Under the pieces are notes generated by a model, which did no database searches, was not told where the DNA came from, and worked only from the letters and a program-made list of their open reading frames with translations. DNA of 64,000 nt from Chitinophaga pendula (lineage in GTDB: Bacteria > Bacteroidota > Bacteroidia > Chitinophagales > Chitinophagaceae). Where the stretch lies: the NCBI RefSeq assembly GCF_020386615.1, contig NZ_CP077769.1, positions 2,914,001 through 2,978,000 on the forward strand, given 5' to 3'. This document shows positions 7,602 through 16,698 of this stretch, piece after piece (the first letter of the stretch is position 1; each line of letters opens with the position of its first letter). Both the position numbers and the translations under genes were made by a program.

Positions 7602-7602
7602 C
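7183..7602. repeat. 420-bp duplicated segment, copy 2
   Basis: This segment aligns to 4911-5330 at a constant offset of 2272 bp with no visible indel. It lies directly behind the 3-TM gene of the intact toxin module, whereas copy 1 lies behind a different broken immunity-like gene, so the ATPase segment has accompanied two different modules. Confidence 0.85.
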
Positions 7603-7616
7603 CTAAACTAGGTATG

Positions 7617-7910
7617 TTATAGGTTTTTAGCTATTAATTCATAAAAAATTGCTCCTATCCAAAGTACTCCTGTTAAAAAGAAACATAGTCCGAATACTTT
7701 ATGTTTATATCTGAAAAAAAGTATTCCACCTACAACAATTAAAAATGGTCCACTGAAAAACACTTGGATATATGAATGAAGGGGAAGTAATGGTAAGTAA
7801 CTATAAATGATCTTATAATTTTGCAAAAAATATAATAAAATGGGATAAACTAGAATTGCTCCTATAAAGTATAGGAAAGCTAAGAACATATTTCTCATTG
7901 GAATAACCAT
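7617..7910 (-). CDS. 97-aa 3-TM membrane protein, immunity candidate
   Basis: This small hydrophobic protein has about three transmembrane helices, near residues 6-28, 44-64 and 70-92 (FLAFLYFIGAILVYPILLYF, FFSGPFLIVVGGILFF, LCFFLTGVLWIGAIFY). It begins 9 bp after the stop of the Rhs toxin gene and is strongly AT-rich like the toxin tail. An inner-membrane immunity protein fits a toxin tail that looks like a lipase acting on membrane lipids. No family is recognised; the immunity role is inference from position and topology. Confidence 0.6.
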   Translation of the reverse strand: MVIPMRNMFLAFLYFIGAILVYPILLYFLQNYKIIYSYLPLLPLHSYIQVFFSGPFLIVVGGILFFRYKHKVFGLCFFLTGVLWIGAIFYELIAKNL

Positions 7911-7919
7911 AATAATGAT

Positions 7920-10900
7920 TTAATTATCTACTTTTCTTTTCTTGTTAAGATCCGCTAAAATCCTATTTACAACTGCTTTCAAAGCATATTCATCAATCTT
8001 GCCATGCTCATTGGTAATACTAGTGACATCTATGTTCACTACCTTCGTTTGGCTTCCCTCTTGCGTTTTATTTTTGTCCCCATGTGACCTTACAATGGAG
8101 GGATTAGTTTGATAAATATTTATGTTCTTGTCTACATTTGAGGACACCGTCCTATTAATATTATTTGATTCAGGTCCTGCGGCAGCATCCACTGTAATTA
8201 ATAAGGAAACGGGGACGCTGTTTTTTTTCAACCTAGCTGCCAAATGCATTGCCAATACTCCTCCATAGCTGTATCCTTCCAATACTATTTTTCCACCTTC
8301 AACATCTTTACCATTGTCTTTATTATAATTTGCCAACACGTAGTCATAGGCGCTTTGCGTCGCATTATCCAAACTTTCCGCGTTGAGATGAAATGTATTC
8401 CAATATTTAGAATAAAAGGATTCTGCATTTCCACCTTTTTTATTGAGATATTCCTGTTGTAACTGTTGAATAATTAATGGAGCACCTCCTTTCCCCTTTT
8501 TTCCAAAAATATCTGCACCACCAAAGGCTACAACAACGTCACCAGGATCTTCTCCTTTTATATCAATAAATCTAATAGGATTGTTATAAGTATAAGTGTA
8601 TGGAGAGATCCCTTCGTATTTCTCAACTTTGGGATCGGCAACTCCCCATCTTCCATTTTGCAGATCATACGTCCTTGCACCATAGTCATACCACTCCAAT
8701 CCTGATCCATCTCCGAACTCCTTCGACTGTAACTCTTTCCCATTGTATTGATACTTATTCTCCAACGGCCCAATGGCTTTATTACTGATCCCCGCCATCG
8801 TCAATCCAAATGGATAATAATGTGTCTCCTCCAGGATAGGCCCTGCGGCTCTACCCACCATTACATTATCAAAGAACACATCCTGCTGACTTTCATTGGA
8901 AGTATACACATACAGATAACCGCTCTTGCTCATCACCCTCTTATCGACGGCTAACTGCTGCAACTGATCCGGCTCTGCTTTCACCTGTTTCACCCCGCTG
9001 TTATCTTCTACTAAGTTAAACTGCTCGTCGAACAATACAAAGTTGAGGTAGGCTTTAGGTTTATCGGGCTGATTCGGGTCCTGGTCACGTTCTTTCAGGC
9101 GTTGGTAATCATTGCTGTAGAAGTTGCTGGTAAAAGGACTGTTACCGGACTGCTGCGCATTGCCATGTATCGAGGACTCCTGCGTGCTGGTGCTGAAGGC
9201 GGCCGCCAGGTCGGCGACCATATCTTCTACCGGGGTAGCGATTTTGTTATTGGAAGGTGCTTGTGATTTATAGAACGCCTGGGCACTCAGCTGGATGGTG
9301 TCGCCAGCCATTACTTTCAGTACCAGCGACGGACCGATCTTTTTGCCACCGCTTTTGGCGTTCAGCTTGGCGGTGAATTCGTTTTGATCCTGCCCGGATG
9401 GATAACCCACAGGTTTGGCCGTACGCGTCTCTTCGATATTGCTAAATAGCGCATTCTCTTTCGCTGCATTGGATGATTCCATCGTAGCGGCATACATGGA
9501 GAAGTCCGTCTGTTCGGTCAGCACCATGCGGGTATTGCCCAGGTGGTCTTTTAAGAAATAGTCGAATACCGGCCCACCGGCTACCCAGCGTACCCGGCCT
9601 TCTTCGTGCCAGAAGAACTGCAAGGTGTCATTCTGGTAGACGAACCCACCGATGTAGTCGGTGATAGTGGTTTTAGGAGTGCCACCGGTATTATCTACCA
9701 CGGTCTTACGCAGTTTGGCGCCTGCGGCATCATACAGGTAGGAGATAGTGCCCTTACCGGCTACGGTGATCTGCACCGGCAGGTTCAGGTGATTATAGGT
9801 GATACCACCCGCAGCGATACCTTTGTTGCCATCCTGGGTCAGGTTACCGTTGCTGTCGTAGGCGTAGTCGTTCGTACTGGTGCCATTGATCTCTTTAAAG
9901 TCTCCCAATGTGGAAGTAGGATCATTCACCGCATCGGTCACACCTTTCAGTTTATTACTGTTCGCTAAATATTCATACGTCAGCTGATCGATCGGGGCGC
10001 TACTCGTGCCTTTCAGACCTTGCTGGGTCATGGATTTGATATTACCATTCGCATCGTAGGCGGAAGTCGCGTTCACACCATCTCCCATCTGCATGCTGAA
10101 GTTTTTCGCGCCGACAGCCCAGGTGCTGCCATTCCCTTCGGTGAAGTCCGCTTTCAGCAGACGGTTAGCTGCGTCGTAGCCGTAACCATAAGAACGACGT
10201 TGTCCATCTCCGGCACTCCGCCAGGTAGCACCGGCGATATTGCCGTTGTACTGGCTGGCAGTATAACCATAGTCATAGTGCAGCTCCGTACCGAAGAAAT
10301 GTGTTTCGTTGGCGGTAATGTAGTTTTTGTTGATCCCTTTCAGCCAACCACGGATGTTGTAGGCATAGTTCAGTGTCTCCAGGTTATTTCCCAGGGTTTT
10401 GGTCTTCAGCTGCCCCATCGCGTCATATTCGTTGGTAGCGAGTACTTTTAAAGGCTGATCATTCACCTGTTTACGTACCGTGAGTAACCGGCCGGCATCG
10501 TCATAGTCCAGCACCGTGAGTATACGGGTAGTGGTAGTAGGGACACTCTTCGCATTGTTATGGTATTGGTAAGTGCTGAGCACCTGGCCACTGAAAGCAC
10601 ACAAGGTGCTTATCACATCCTGGTTGCCACTCACATTATCAGCAATGGCCTGTATTACCCGGCCTTTATCATCGTAGTAGGAAGTAGCAGTGAGCCACTG
10701 ATTAGTGCCCAGTACACGCACTTTAGTACCGGTCACCATCCCGCGGGTCATAATGCTGGCAGCGGTGGCTACTTCGCGGGCAGGATCTGTACTCTGGGGT
10801 TTACTCAGATCGGCAGCCCGCAGCGCATGTGCGCCCGTGTAATCGTAGTTATCGTAAAAAGTATAGGTCAGTGGATCGACTTTGTTCGCGTCCAGGGTAG

Positions 10901-12245
10901 GCAGCGGGTTGGTAACCGTCAGTATGGTAGTTCCCGACTTACCTCCCGGTACGATCTCCCCTTCTGTATCCATACTGTTGGTATCAAAACCAGTTGTAAA
11001 ATCTATGCTTTGAGAAGCCTGGTATTTGGGTCGGCCATCATGTTCACTCGCGGTCAGTACACCCGGCACCGGGAAGTCGTACGTAACTGTTGTCGTATTG
11101 GAAACCGCGGCATTCATGCCCGTCTGCAAGGCATCCCGGGCATCTGTGCTGGCATAAAAAGCCGTCATAGTAGGTCGGTTCAGCCCATCGTAAAAGGTGA
11201 CCATCCACTTGCCGGCAGCAGCCAGGTTACCATCTCTACTGAATACTAGCCGATCGCGGACATCGTACACGAGCTCCGTAGGCGCCGTTACACCCGGCAC
11301 CCGCTTTTCGATCATCCGGCGGCGGCCATCGTATTTATACTGAAAACATAACTCCTCCGCTACCCCGGCAGCAAAGGTCCAGTTATTGCTGATCAGGGAT
11401 TCCACCGCTTTCGGTGGTAATACGATGCGCAGGTTATTGAGATCATCGTATACGTAGTAGGTACAAAGCCAGCCGGTATGTCCATCCGCTACGTTATCAG
11501 CCAGCTGTACTTTCTTGAGGATCACCCGGTCTTGTTTGTCTTTGAACTCCACAATACTTTTACCACGTTCGTCCTTCACCACATTTTTGTACAGCTCACC
11601 TGCCGGGTAGGCACCCACGCGGGAAGGCAAAGTGCCGTTAATAGGCATATCCCAGATCGTTACCGCATCAGCGGCCGTGTTCACCAGGTACTCCGTACCC
11701 GTAGGGCGGTTACCGCCTGTACGTGCCCAGCTGTTACCCGGTGCGTAGGATTTCATCACCCGGTTCAGCGGAGACGCTTCGAACTCCGTCTCGCCGTAGT
11801 AAACAGATTCTCCAGGGTAATATCCGCTCATAAACTGCGACTGCTCTGCAAAAGGATTTGTCTTAAACTTCCCATCACTACCCGGAGATACATAAGGCAG
11901 GTATTTAAACTGCTCCCGGCCGAAAGCATCGTACACCACCGGAGCAACGATATCCTTCTCACCGGTACCCATTCCTTTACTTACCGTCTGCAATAGCCGT
12001 CCCAGCCCATCGAAGTACTGACTACTCTGCTTCACCTGCCGCACGTTATTGTTACCAACTACAGCCAATGTATCTATGATGGAAACGGATGGCTCCCAGA
12101 TACGTGTAAAATTAATAACGTTCATATTTGTATAAGGAACAGGCAATAACTGTGGAATAGCATTTGGTTGGTTCTCTCCTGTCGGTTGTTGTGCCCAACT
12201 AATAATATAAGGAAACGAAAACAGAATAGATAGTATCCATTTCAT
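7920..12245 (-). CDS. Rhs/YD-repeat polymorphic toxin with lipase-like C-terminal tail
   Basis: A 1441-aa secreted protein. The start at 12245 gives a clean signal peptide (MKWILSILFSF...SWAQ); an upstream ATG at 12299 overlaps the previous gene by 32 bp. A DUF6443-type N-terminal region (about 35-190) is followed by many YD/Rhs repeats (YVYDDLNNLR, YDAANRLLK, YLYDAAGAKL) and the Rhs core end (LKDHLGNTRMVL, GARTYDLQNGRW, YTYNNPIRFID). From about residue 1235 the tail changes character. It holds GYSYGG with a nucleophile Ser1326, then TVDAAAG (Asp1353) and TNEHGKIDEY (His1414), a credible alpha/beta-hydrolase triad. The core is GC-rich and the tail AT-rich, as expected for exchangeable toxin tips. 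The predicted role is contact-dependent or T9SS-exported toxicity. Confidence 0.85.
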   Translation of the reverse strand: MKWILSILFSFPYIISWAQQPTGENQPNAIPQLLPVPYTNMNVINFTRIWEPSVSIIDTLAVVGNNNVRQVKQSSQYFDGLGRLLQTVSKGMGTGEKDIVAPVVYDAFGREQFKYLPYVSPGSDGKFKTNPFAEQSQFMSGYYPGESVYYGETEFEASPLNRVMKSYAPGNSWARTGGNRPTGTEYLVNTAADAVTIWDMPINGTLPSRVGAYPAGELYKNVVKDERGKSIVEFKDKQDRVILKKVQLADNVADGHTGWLCTYYVYDDLNNLRIVLPPKAVESLISNNWTFAAGVAEELCFQYKYDGRRRMIEKRVPGVTAPTELVYDVRDRLVFSRDGNLAAAGKWMVTFYDGLNRPTMTAFYASTDARDALQTGMNAAVSNTTTVTYDFPVPGVLTASEHDGRPKYQASQSIDFTTGFDTNSMDTEGEIVPGGKSGTTILTVTNPLPTLDANKVDPLTYTFYDNYDYTGAHALRAADLSKPQSTDPAREVATAASIMTRGMVTGTKVRVLGTNQWLTATSYYDDKGRVIQAIADNVSGNQDVISTLCAFSGQVLSTYQYHNNAKSVPTTTTRILTVLDYDDAGRLLTVRKQVNDQPLKVLATNEYDAMGQLKTKTLGNNLETLNYAYNIRGWLKGINKNYITANETHFFGTELHYDYGYTASQYNGNIAGATWRSAGDGQRRSYGYGYDAANRLLKADFTEGNGSTWAVGAKNFSMQMGDGVNATSAYDANGNIKSMTQQGLKGTSSAPIDQLTYEYLANSNKLKGVTDAVNDPTSTLGDFKEINGTSTNDYAYDSNGNLTQDGNKGIAAGGITYNHLNLPVQITVAGKGTISYLYDAAGAKLRKTVVDNTGGTPKTTITDYIGGFVYQNDTLQFFWHEEGRVRWVAGGPVFDYFLKDHLGNTRMVLTEQTDFSMYAATMESSNAAKENALFSNIEETRTAKPVGYPSGQDQNEFTAKLNAKSGGKKIGPSLVLKVMAGDTIQLSAQAFYKSQAPSNNKIATPVEDMVADLAAAFSTSTQESSIHGNAQQSGNSPFTSNFYSNDYQRLKERDQDPNQPDKPKAYLNFVLFDEQFNLVEDNSGVKQVKAEPDQLQQLAVDKRVMSKSGYLYVYTSNESQQDVFFDNVMVGRAAGPILEETHYYPFGLTMAGISNKAIGPLENKYQYNGKELQSKEFGDGSGLEWYDYGARTYDLQNGRWGVADPKVEKYEGISPYTYTYNNPIRFIDIKGEDPGDVVVAFGGADIFGKKGKGGAPLIIQQLQQEYLNKKGGNAESFYSKYWNTFHLNAESLDNATQSAYDYVLANYNKDNGKDVEGGKIVLEGYSYGGVLAMHLAARLKKNSVPVSLLITVDAAAGPESNNINRTVSSNVDKNINIYQTNPSIVRSHGDKNKTQEGSQTKVVNIDVTSITNEHGKIDEYALKAVVNRILADLNKKRKVDN

Positions 12246-12267
12246 AGATCTGCACTTACTTTTGATA

Positions 12268-15200
12268 TTACTGTATAGGCGATTGATATTGATAATCAAA
12301 TAGTCGAACTATCTTGCCCTGATGATCTCTTACAACTTTTAGTCGCCCCCACTGATCATATTCATAAAAAGATATCTTACCAGACGGATCTGTACTAGTA
12401 GTCAATCCTACTAAAGGAGAATAAGTATAAGTATTGATTATAGCCTTATCCTTTAAAGCTTGTCTTAATTTCTCCAATTCTATTCTCAACAAATTCTCAT
12501 CTGGCAGCGAACTATTAATAACATTCATATTTACGATACTAATAGCCGTTTGATAATCAACCCCTACTATTTCCGCTACTGGATATTTATCAGCATATCC
12601 CCATATAAATGAATGAATAAGTCCGTCTTGTCCCGTATATTGTTGAATATTCCCTTTACTTCCATATTTATCAAAAGTGCTACTTAGAAATGATGGTTCA
12701 TTTCCATACTGTTTCTCAATATTTGATAGCAGTATCAGATTTCCCGCATAAAAATTGTAATTATTCTTTTGTCTAACCACTATCTTTTCATCATTTAATG
12801 CTATCTCTTCTACTACAGGAGAAATTATATTCCGACTGATCATCGAATCATAGACTGGCACACCAGCAAACTCATGTGGGTATTTTTTTGTTGTAGTTAT
12901 TATATCATTATTACTATTTCTGGTTTTTACAAAAGTGGGTAGGGCATGGTTCTTGTTTTGATAAGAATATTCTTCCGTGTTTATAAGCGACACCCCGTCT
13001 TTAGAACTGTATGTATATTCTTCTTTCCGTTCAAGCCTCACCCAACCGGAATTATAAGTAAACACCTCATATACAAACTCTGCTGGTATGGCTGTACCTT
13101 GTCCTGGCTGCAACTCATGTTTCAAATAGGAAATTCGAAAACATGGTACTAATTCTTCATTTTCTTCAGGATATCCAGGTTTGTTGTCTATAGTAGGATG
13201 AATATTTGTTTTATAAACGTTTCGTTCCTTTTTGACAGGCGCCCAGGTATTTAACCCATCGTCATATCGTTCATATACTGTTTCAATATTTAATCCTCTG
13301 CACCAATCTGGCATAGTGTACAAATCCCCATTTATATCCTCTTGTTTTGTAGAAAAAGTATATCGAATTCGTCCCATATATCCAAGCGAGTCCCGTGTAA
13401 CAGTAACATGACGATATCCAATAGGCAATTCTGCCCTATCCGACCCTAATTCGGGGTATGAAGATGCATTGTTAATATTATACTGACATTCATATGGACT
13501 TGCATTAAGCATTGTTCTATTAATGTAAGTACCTAAATTATAAGGAGGGTAGTGATTATAGTTAATGCTATACTCCCCTGTCTGAGGATGGTTGTAGTTA
13601 AAATATTTTTTTACTGCCGTTCCTGACAAAGCAAAATCAGTCATACTCGCTATTCTTACACCACCCACAGGAATGTTCTTCCATACATAATATGCACTAT
13701 CTATTTCCCCTGTTATACCTATATACCTGCTGGCATTTCCCCTCCCCGCAATACTTAAGCTATATTGTCCAGGGCCAAGACTAATAGATTCACGACCACT
13801 TTTACCGAATGTTCTTGAAATCCCCGGCCCTGTTAACCTCGCCTGAGAAAAATCGTCTGCTAAATCCCAGTATATCGTTATACGATTAAACAACATACCA
13901 GGAGCTATCTCAAAGTCTTTTCTTGCCCCTAGTTTATCATTCGATAACTCTGCAATATTTACTGTCCGGGTTGTGATCTCGCGCTCTTGTTCTCGTGTCA
14001 TATGCGGTTCATATCGAAAAGAGGTATAGCCACCGGTTGGATAGGTCATCTTAGAAATCATCCAGCCGGTTTTATATGTACCGATCGTACTCCTGTTAGC
14101 GGTTCCACCAAAATAAATCGCTGGAATGAGCGAACGATTGTTATTGGCTCCATTGTAATACCCCCAGCTATCTTGTGCAAAAGATAAACGTGCTGGAAGT
14201 TTTATGGACTCCTCATAATCAAATTCATATTTCCCTTTCCCTTCTTCCTCAACTGCTGTTAATTTAAGCCGGGAATTGAGTGATTGTTCCTCAATAGAAG
14301 TATTACTGTTATAGGTCAAGGCTCTGAAATAATCATAATAGAAGTTAAAACGCCTAATTAAATTTGTATGTGATTTTATTTCAATTTTTGTCAAGGCATT
14401 CCCGTATCGTGTATTTTCAAAAGCAATATCTTCCCTTGGTTGCGTAGAATAGGCAAAATTTATTTCGAGTGCCCCATCATCCGATGTTATCCGCCTTAAT
14501 CGCCGTTGGATCGAGCGGTTGATATTGGCATATAACTTATCATTAATCGTTAATTGTGGGCAAAAACCTGTCACTCCTCCTGGTTGTACATATCTGATCT
14601 CTGATAATCCCTGTAGATAAGTGACAGCGACTTCATCATATTCAAATAATAACTCCCTGCCTTCATTTGTAATCACCTTTTCCAAAAAAAGGCTTGAAAC
14701 AGTAAATGTCGGATTAGGCCTATTTTTACTGCCTATGATAGGACGCTCATCCGTATTCGAGGTTTCCCGTGCGTTAAATAAATACTTATTTCCTTCACTA
14801 TCTATAATTTGTGCACCTCCCTTGTCAATTTTAATATTTGCATAGGGAATGGGAATAACCCGGGAAATATCATAATCATAAATGAATTTCCCGGACATCC
14901 CATTGACTGTATAATAGTATATATCCTGTTGAGTATCATAGTTCCCGCTAATAATAACTTTAGCCCACTCATAGTCACTCATCACTTCTCCTACTGGGAT
15001 ATTCTGATCATGAGGGTTGAATTTAAATATATCAGCTGGTTTATGCCTTATCTCTGACTTATCGTTACCACCTCTAATGCTTGCAGTAATAACTCCTCCC
15101 GTATTCAGTACCCATCCGAGCCCTACTGAAGATGCTATTTCATCGACCTTAATACCATTCGACGTATAATCTAGGGATAATGGTAATTTAAATGTCCCTA

Positions 15201-15432
15201 ATTGTATCGTATATAAAGGAAGTTGAATATTTGGCACTCCATTGAATAGATTTGTACTCAACTCTCCATATTGACCAAGCTTAGCTGCATCAGGAGTTGG
15301 CGGTATAATACGCAAATGGTCATTTCCAGGAAGTGGTGGCGCTTTCTGAGCAACGGCATCTTCCCTAAACATCATTTTCACCATGAATATCAACAATAGT
15401 AGCAATCCCTTTTTCATAAATAAATATTTCAT
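12268..15432 (-). CDS. Rhs-associated secreted partner protein, 1054 aa
   Basis: A large exported protein (hydrophobic N-terminus MKKGLLLLLIFMVKMMF...) whose N-terminal region has motifs seen in SpvB/Rhs-like shells of Bacteroidota: GELSTNLFNGVPNIQLPLY, LPLSLDYTSNGIKVDE, VGLGWVLNTGG. It has about 1000 residues of beta-strand-rich sequence with occasional YD-like units, ending EYDQWGRLKVVRDHQGKIVR. It precedes the Rhs toxin by 22 bp and is co-directional, so the two form an operon. It is likely part of the shell or delivery partner of the toxin. AAGGAC 6 nt before ATG 15432 supports this start. It is AT-richer than flanking core genes, in keeping with horizontal acquisition. Confidence 0.75.
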   Translation of the reverse strand: MKYLFMKKGLLLLLIFMVKMMFREDAVAQKAPPLPGNDHLRIIPPTPDAAKLGQYGELSTNLFNGVPNIQLPLYTIQLGTFKLPLSLDYTSNGIKVDEIASSVGLGWVLNTGGVITASIRGGNDKSEIRHKPADIFKFNPHDQNIPVGEVMSDYEWAKVIISGNYDTQQDIYYYTVNGMSGKFIYDYDISRVIPIPYANIKIDKGGAQIIDSEGNKYLFNARETSNTDERPIIGSKNRPNPTFTVSSLFLEKVITNEGRELLFEYDEVAVTYLQGLSEIRYVQPGGVTGFCPQLTINDKLYANINRSIQRRLRRITSDDGALEINFAYSTQPREDIAFENTRYGNALTKIEIKSHTNLIRRFNFYYDYFRALTYNSNTSIEEQSLNSRLKLTAVEEEGKGKYEFDYEESIKLPARLSFAQDSWGYYNGANNNRSLIPAIYFGGTANRSTIGTYKTGWMISKMTYPTGGYTSFRYEPHMTREQEREITTRTVNIAELSNDKLGARKDFEIAPGMLFNRITIYWDLADDFSQARLTGPGISRTFGKSGRESISLGPGQYSLSIAGRGNASRYIGITGEIDSAYYVWKNIPVGGVRIASMTDFALSGTAVKKYFNYNHPQTGEYSINYNHYPPYNLGTYINRTMLNASPYECQYNINNASSYPELGSDRAELPIGYRHVTVTRDSLGYMGRIRYTFSTKQEDINGDLYTMPDWCRGLNIETVYERYDDGLNTWAPVKKERNVYKTNIHPTIDNKPGYPEENEELVPCFRISYLKHELQPGQGTAIPAEFVYEVFTYNSGWVRLERKEEYTYSSKDGVSLINTEEYSYQNKNHALPTFVKTRNSNNDIITTTKKYPHEFAGVPVYDSMISRNIISPVVEEIALNDEKIVVRQKNNYNFYAGNLILLSNIEKQYGNEPSFLSSTFDKYGSKGNIQQYTGQDGLIHSFIWGYADKYPVAEIVGVDYQTAISIVNMNVINSSLPDENLLRIELEKLRQALKDKAIINTYTYSPLVGLTTSTDPSGKISFYEYDQWGRLKVVRDHQGKIVRLFDYQYQSPIQ

Positions 15433-16009
15433 TTTGTCCTTTTCTTAATATTCTTTAACACTTCCAATTACTTGCTCTTCACAATCATATGCAATATGTG
15501 CTCTTCATTTTTTGACATTAACCTTTTATTCATCATTCTCTGGACCCGCCTATCTGCAGCCACGTCTTTTGCTGTAGGCATTTCTGACAAATGTTCGTGT
15601 GTCTAGATATCTTGCCCAGTCTAAGCCAGGTACTTTTTAATCTGCTATATAACGGGAATCAAGTGGGTTACGTAATAAATATACCCACCACTTAATACAT
15701 GGTAGTTATGCACGATCTATTCTACACAGACATGTACATTGCTATTCTCCTCGTAAAACTTTAAGGAAACAAAAAGCGAAAGATTAACAGACAAATAATT
15801 AATAGTACAGATTTCATAAGTATATATATTTCGATCAAAACAATTACCAGGGGGTTTATTCTCAGTTAAGATATAATGCTACATTCCACACAAATTAACA
15901 CCAAATTCCCCATTCCTCAAGACAACTTTTTCCACACCTTTCCCCTCTCCACTCCCCCAACTTTCCGTACCTTTCCGTATCATTTTTTCAAACCGGATAA
16001 ACCACGCTT
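15433..16009. other. gene-free 577-bp region upstream of the Rhs operon
   Basis: An AT-rich spacer between the divergent Rhs operon and the YciI-like gene. No frame of plausible coding character and no tRNA was seen. I found no TAnnTTTG match placed convincingly for the Rhs transcript. It should carry the promoters of both flanking transcripts and one edge of the island. Confidence 0.5.
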
Positions 16010-16339
16010 ATGCCCAATTACATCATTCTGATGCGGGAACCTGACGGCCGCACCGGCACACATACTCGGGAAGAAATAGCTGCTCACCAGCAACACTGGC
16101 AATCCTGGATGGGCCAGTGGCGATCCAAGCTCACCGGCGGCAAGGGGCTTACCCTTAATGGCAGGCTGATCAAGGGCAGGGATGCCCAGGTCAGCGATGG
16201 CATCCACCAGGTAGGCACGGAAATAGTAGGCGGATTCCTCCTGCTTACCGCTGATAACCTGGACGAGGCGGTAGAAATTGCCCGGGGATGTCCTATTTAT
16301 GAATTTGACGGCTATGCGGAGGTGAGAGAGTTACAATAA
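16010..16339 (+). CDS. YciI-like protein
   Basis: This 109-aa soluble protein belongs to the YCII-related (DGPF) dimeric alpha-beta barrel family. It starts MPNYIILMREPDG, the first strand, carries EEIAAHQQHWQSWMGQW and GGFLLLTADNLDEAVEIARGCP, and ends with the last strand (VREL). Members are small enzymes or accessory proteins of unclear substrate; some act in dehalogenation or sit beside ECF sigma factors. It lies 17 bp before the DciA-like gene and probably shares its transcript. Confidence 0.8.
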   Translation: MPNYIILMREPDGRTGTHTREEIAAHQQHWQSWMGQWRSKLTGGKGLTLNGRLIKGRDAQVSDGIHQVGTEIVGGFLLLTADNLDEAVEIARGCPIYEFDGYAEVRELQ

Positions 16340-16356
16340 AGGCCTATCTTTGTGCT

Positions 16357-16644
16357 ATGCGTTACGGATTTACCAGTATTGGGGATGCACTGAATGAATA
16401 TATCAACAAAAGCCGGATGAAACCCCGGTATATGGAGGTGCGTATCCAGGAGAACTGGGAAAAGTTGATGGGGAAGACCATCGCCCGTTATACGCAGAGT
16501 ATACAGCTGATAGACCATAAGCTCTTCATTTCTACTTCCGTCGCTCCCCTGAAACATGAACTGAACTACTCTAAAGACAAGATCATCAAGCTGGTCAATG
16601 AGATGTTAGGCGAAACGGTCGTCAGGGAGGTCATCATCAAATAA
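16357..16644 (+). CDS. DUF721/DciA-like protein
   Basis: A 95-aa protein with the DUF721 pattern: an N-terminal helix (SIGDALNEYINKSRM), WEKLMGKTIARYTQSI, a basic strand pair (LIDHKLFISTSVAPLKHELNYSK) and the terminal VVREVIIK. The family includes DciA, the ancestral loader of the replicative helicase DnaB. The short Bacteroidota form is usually encoded close to recF. Here the Rhs island and the YciI-like gene separate the two. Assignment to the family is firm; helicase loading is inferred. Confidence 0.85.
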   Translation: MRYGFTSIGDALNEYINKSRMKPRYMEVRIQENWEKLMGKTIARYTQSIQLIDHKLFISTSVAPLKHELNYSKDKIIKLVNEMLGETVVREVIIK

Positions 16645-16646
16645 AA

Positions 16647-16680
16647 AAAGCCCCGGCATACTAACGTATACCGGGGCTTT
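16647..16680 (-). terminator. terminator between DUF721 and DUF4252 genes
   Basis: A 15-bp stem (AAAGCCCCGG.ATAC) with a TAAC loop is flanked by A and T runs between convergent genes. One pair is C-A in the plus transcript but G-U in the minus transcript, so the hairpin is better formed for the DUF4252 operon, although it may serve both directions. Confidence 0.8.
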
Positions 16681-16698
16681 CTCTTTCTGCTAATGTTG

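Noticed and set aside
10560..11249. 229-codon open frame antisense to the Rhs gene
   Set aside because: Antisense shadow of YD-repeat coding sequence.
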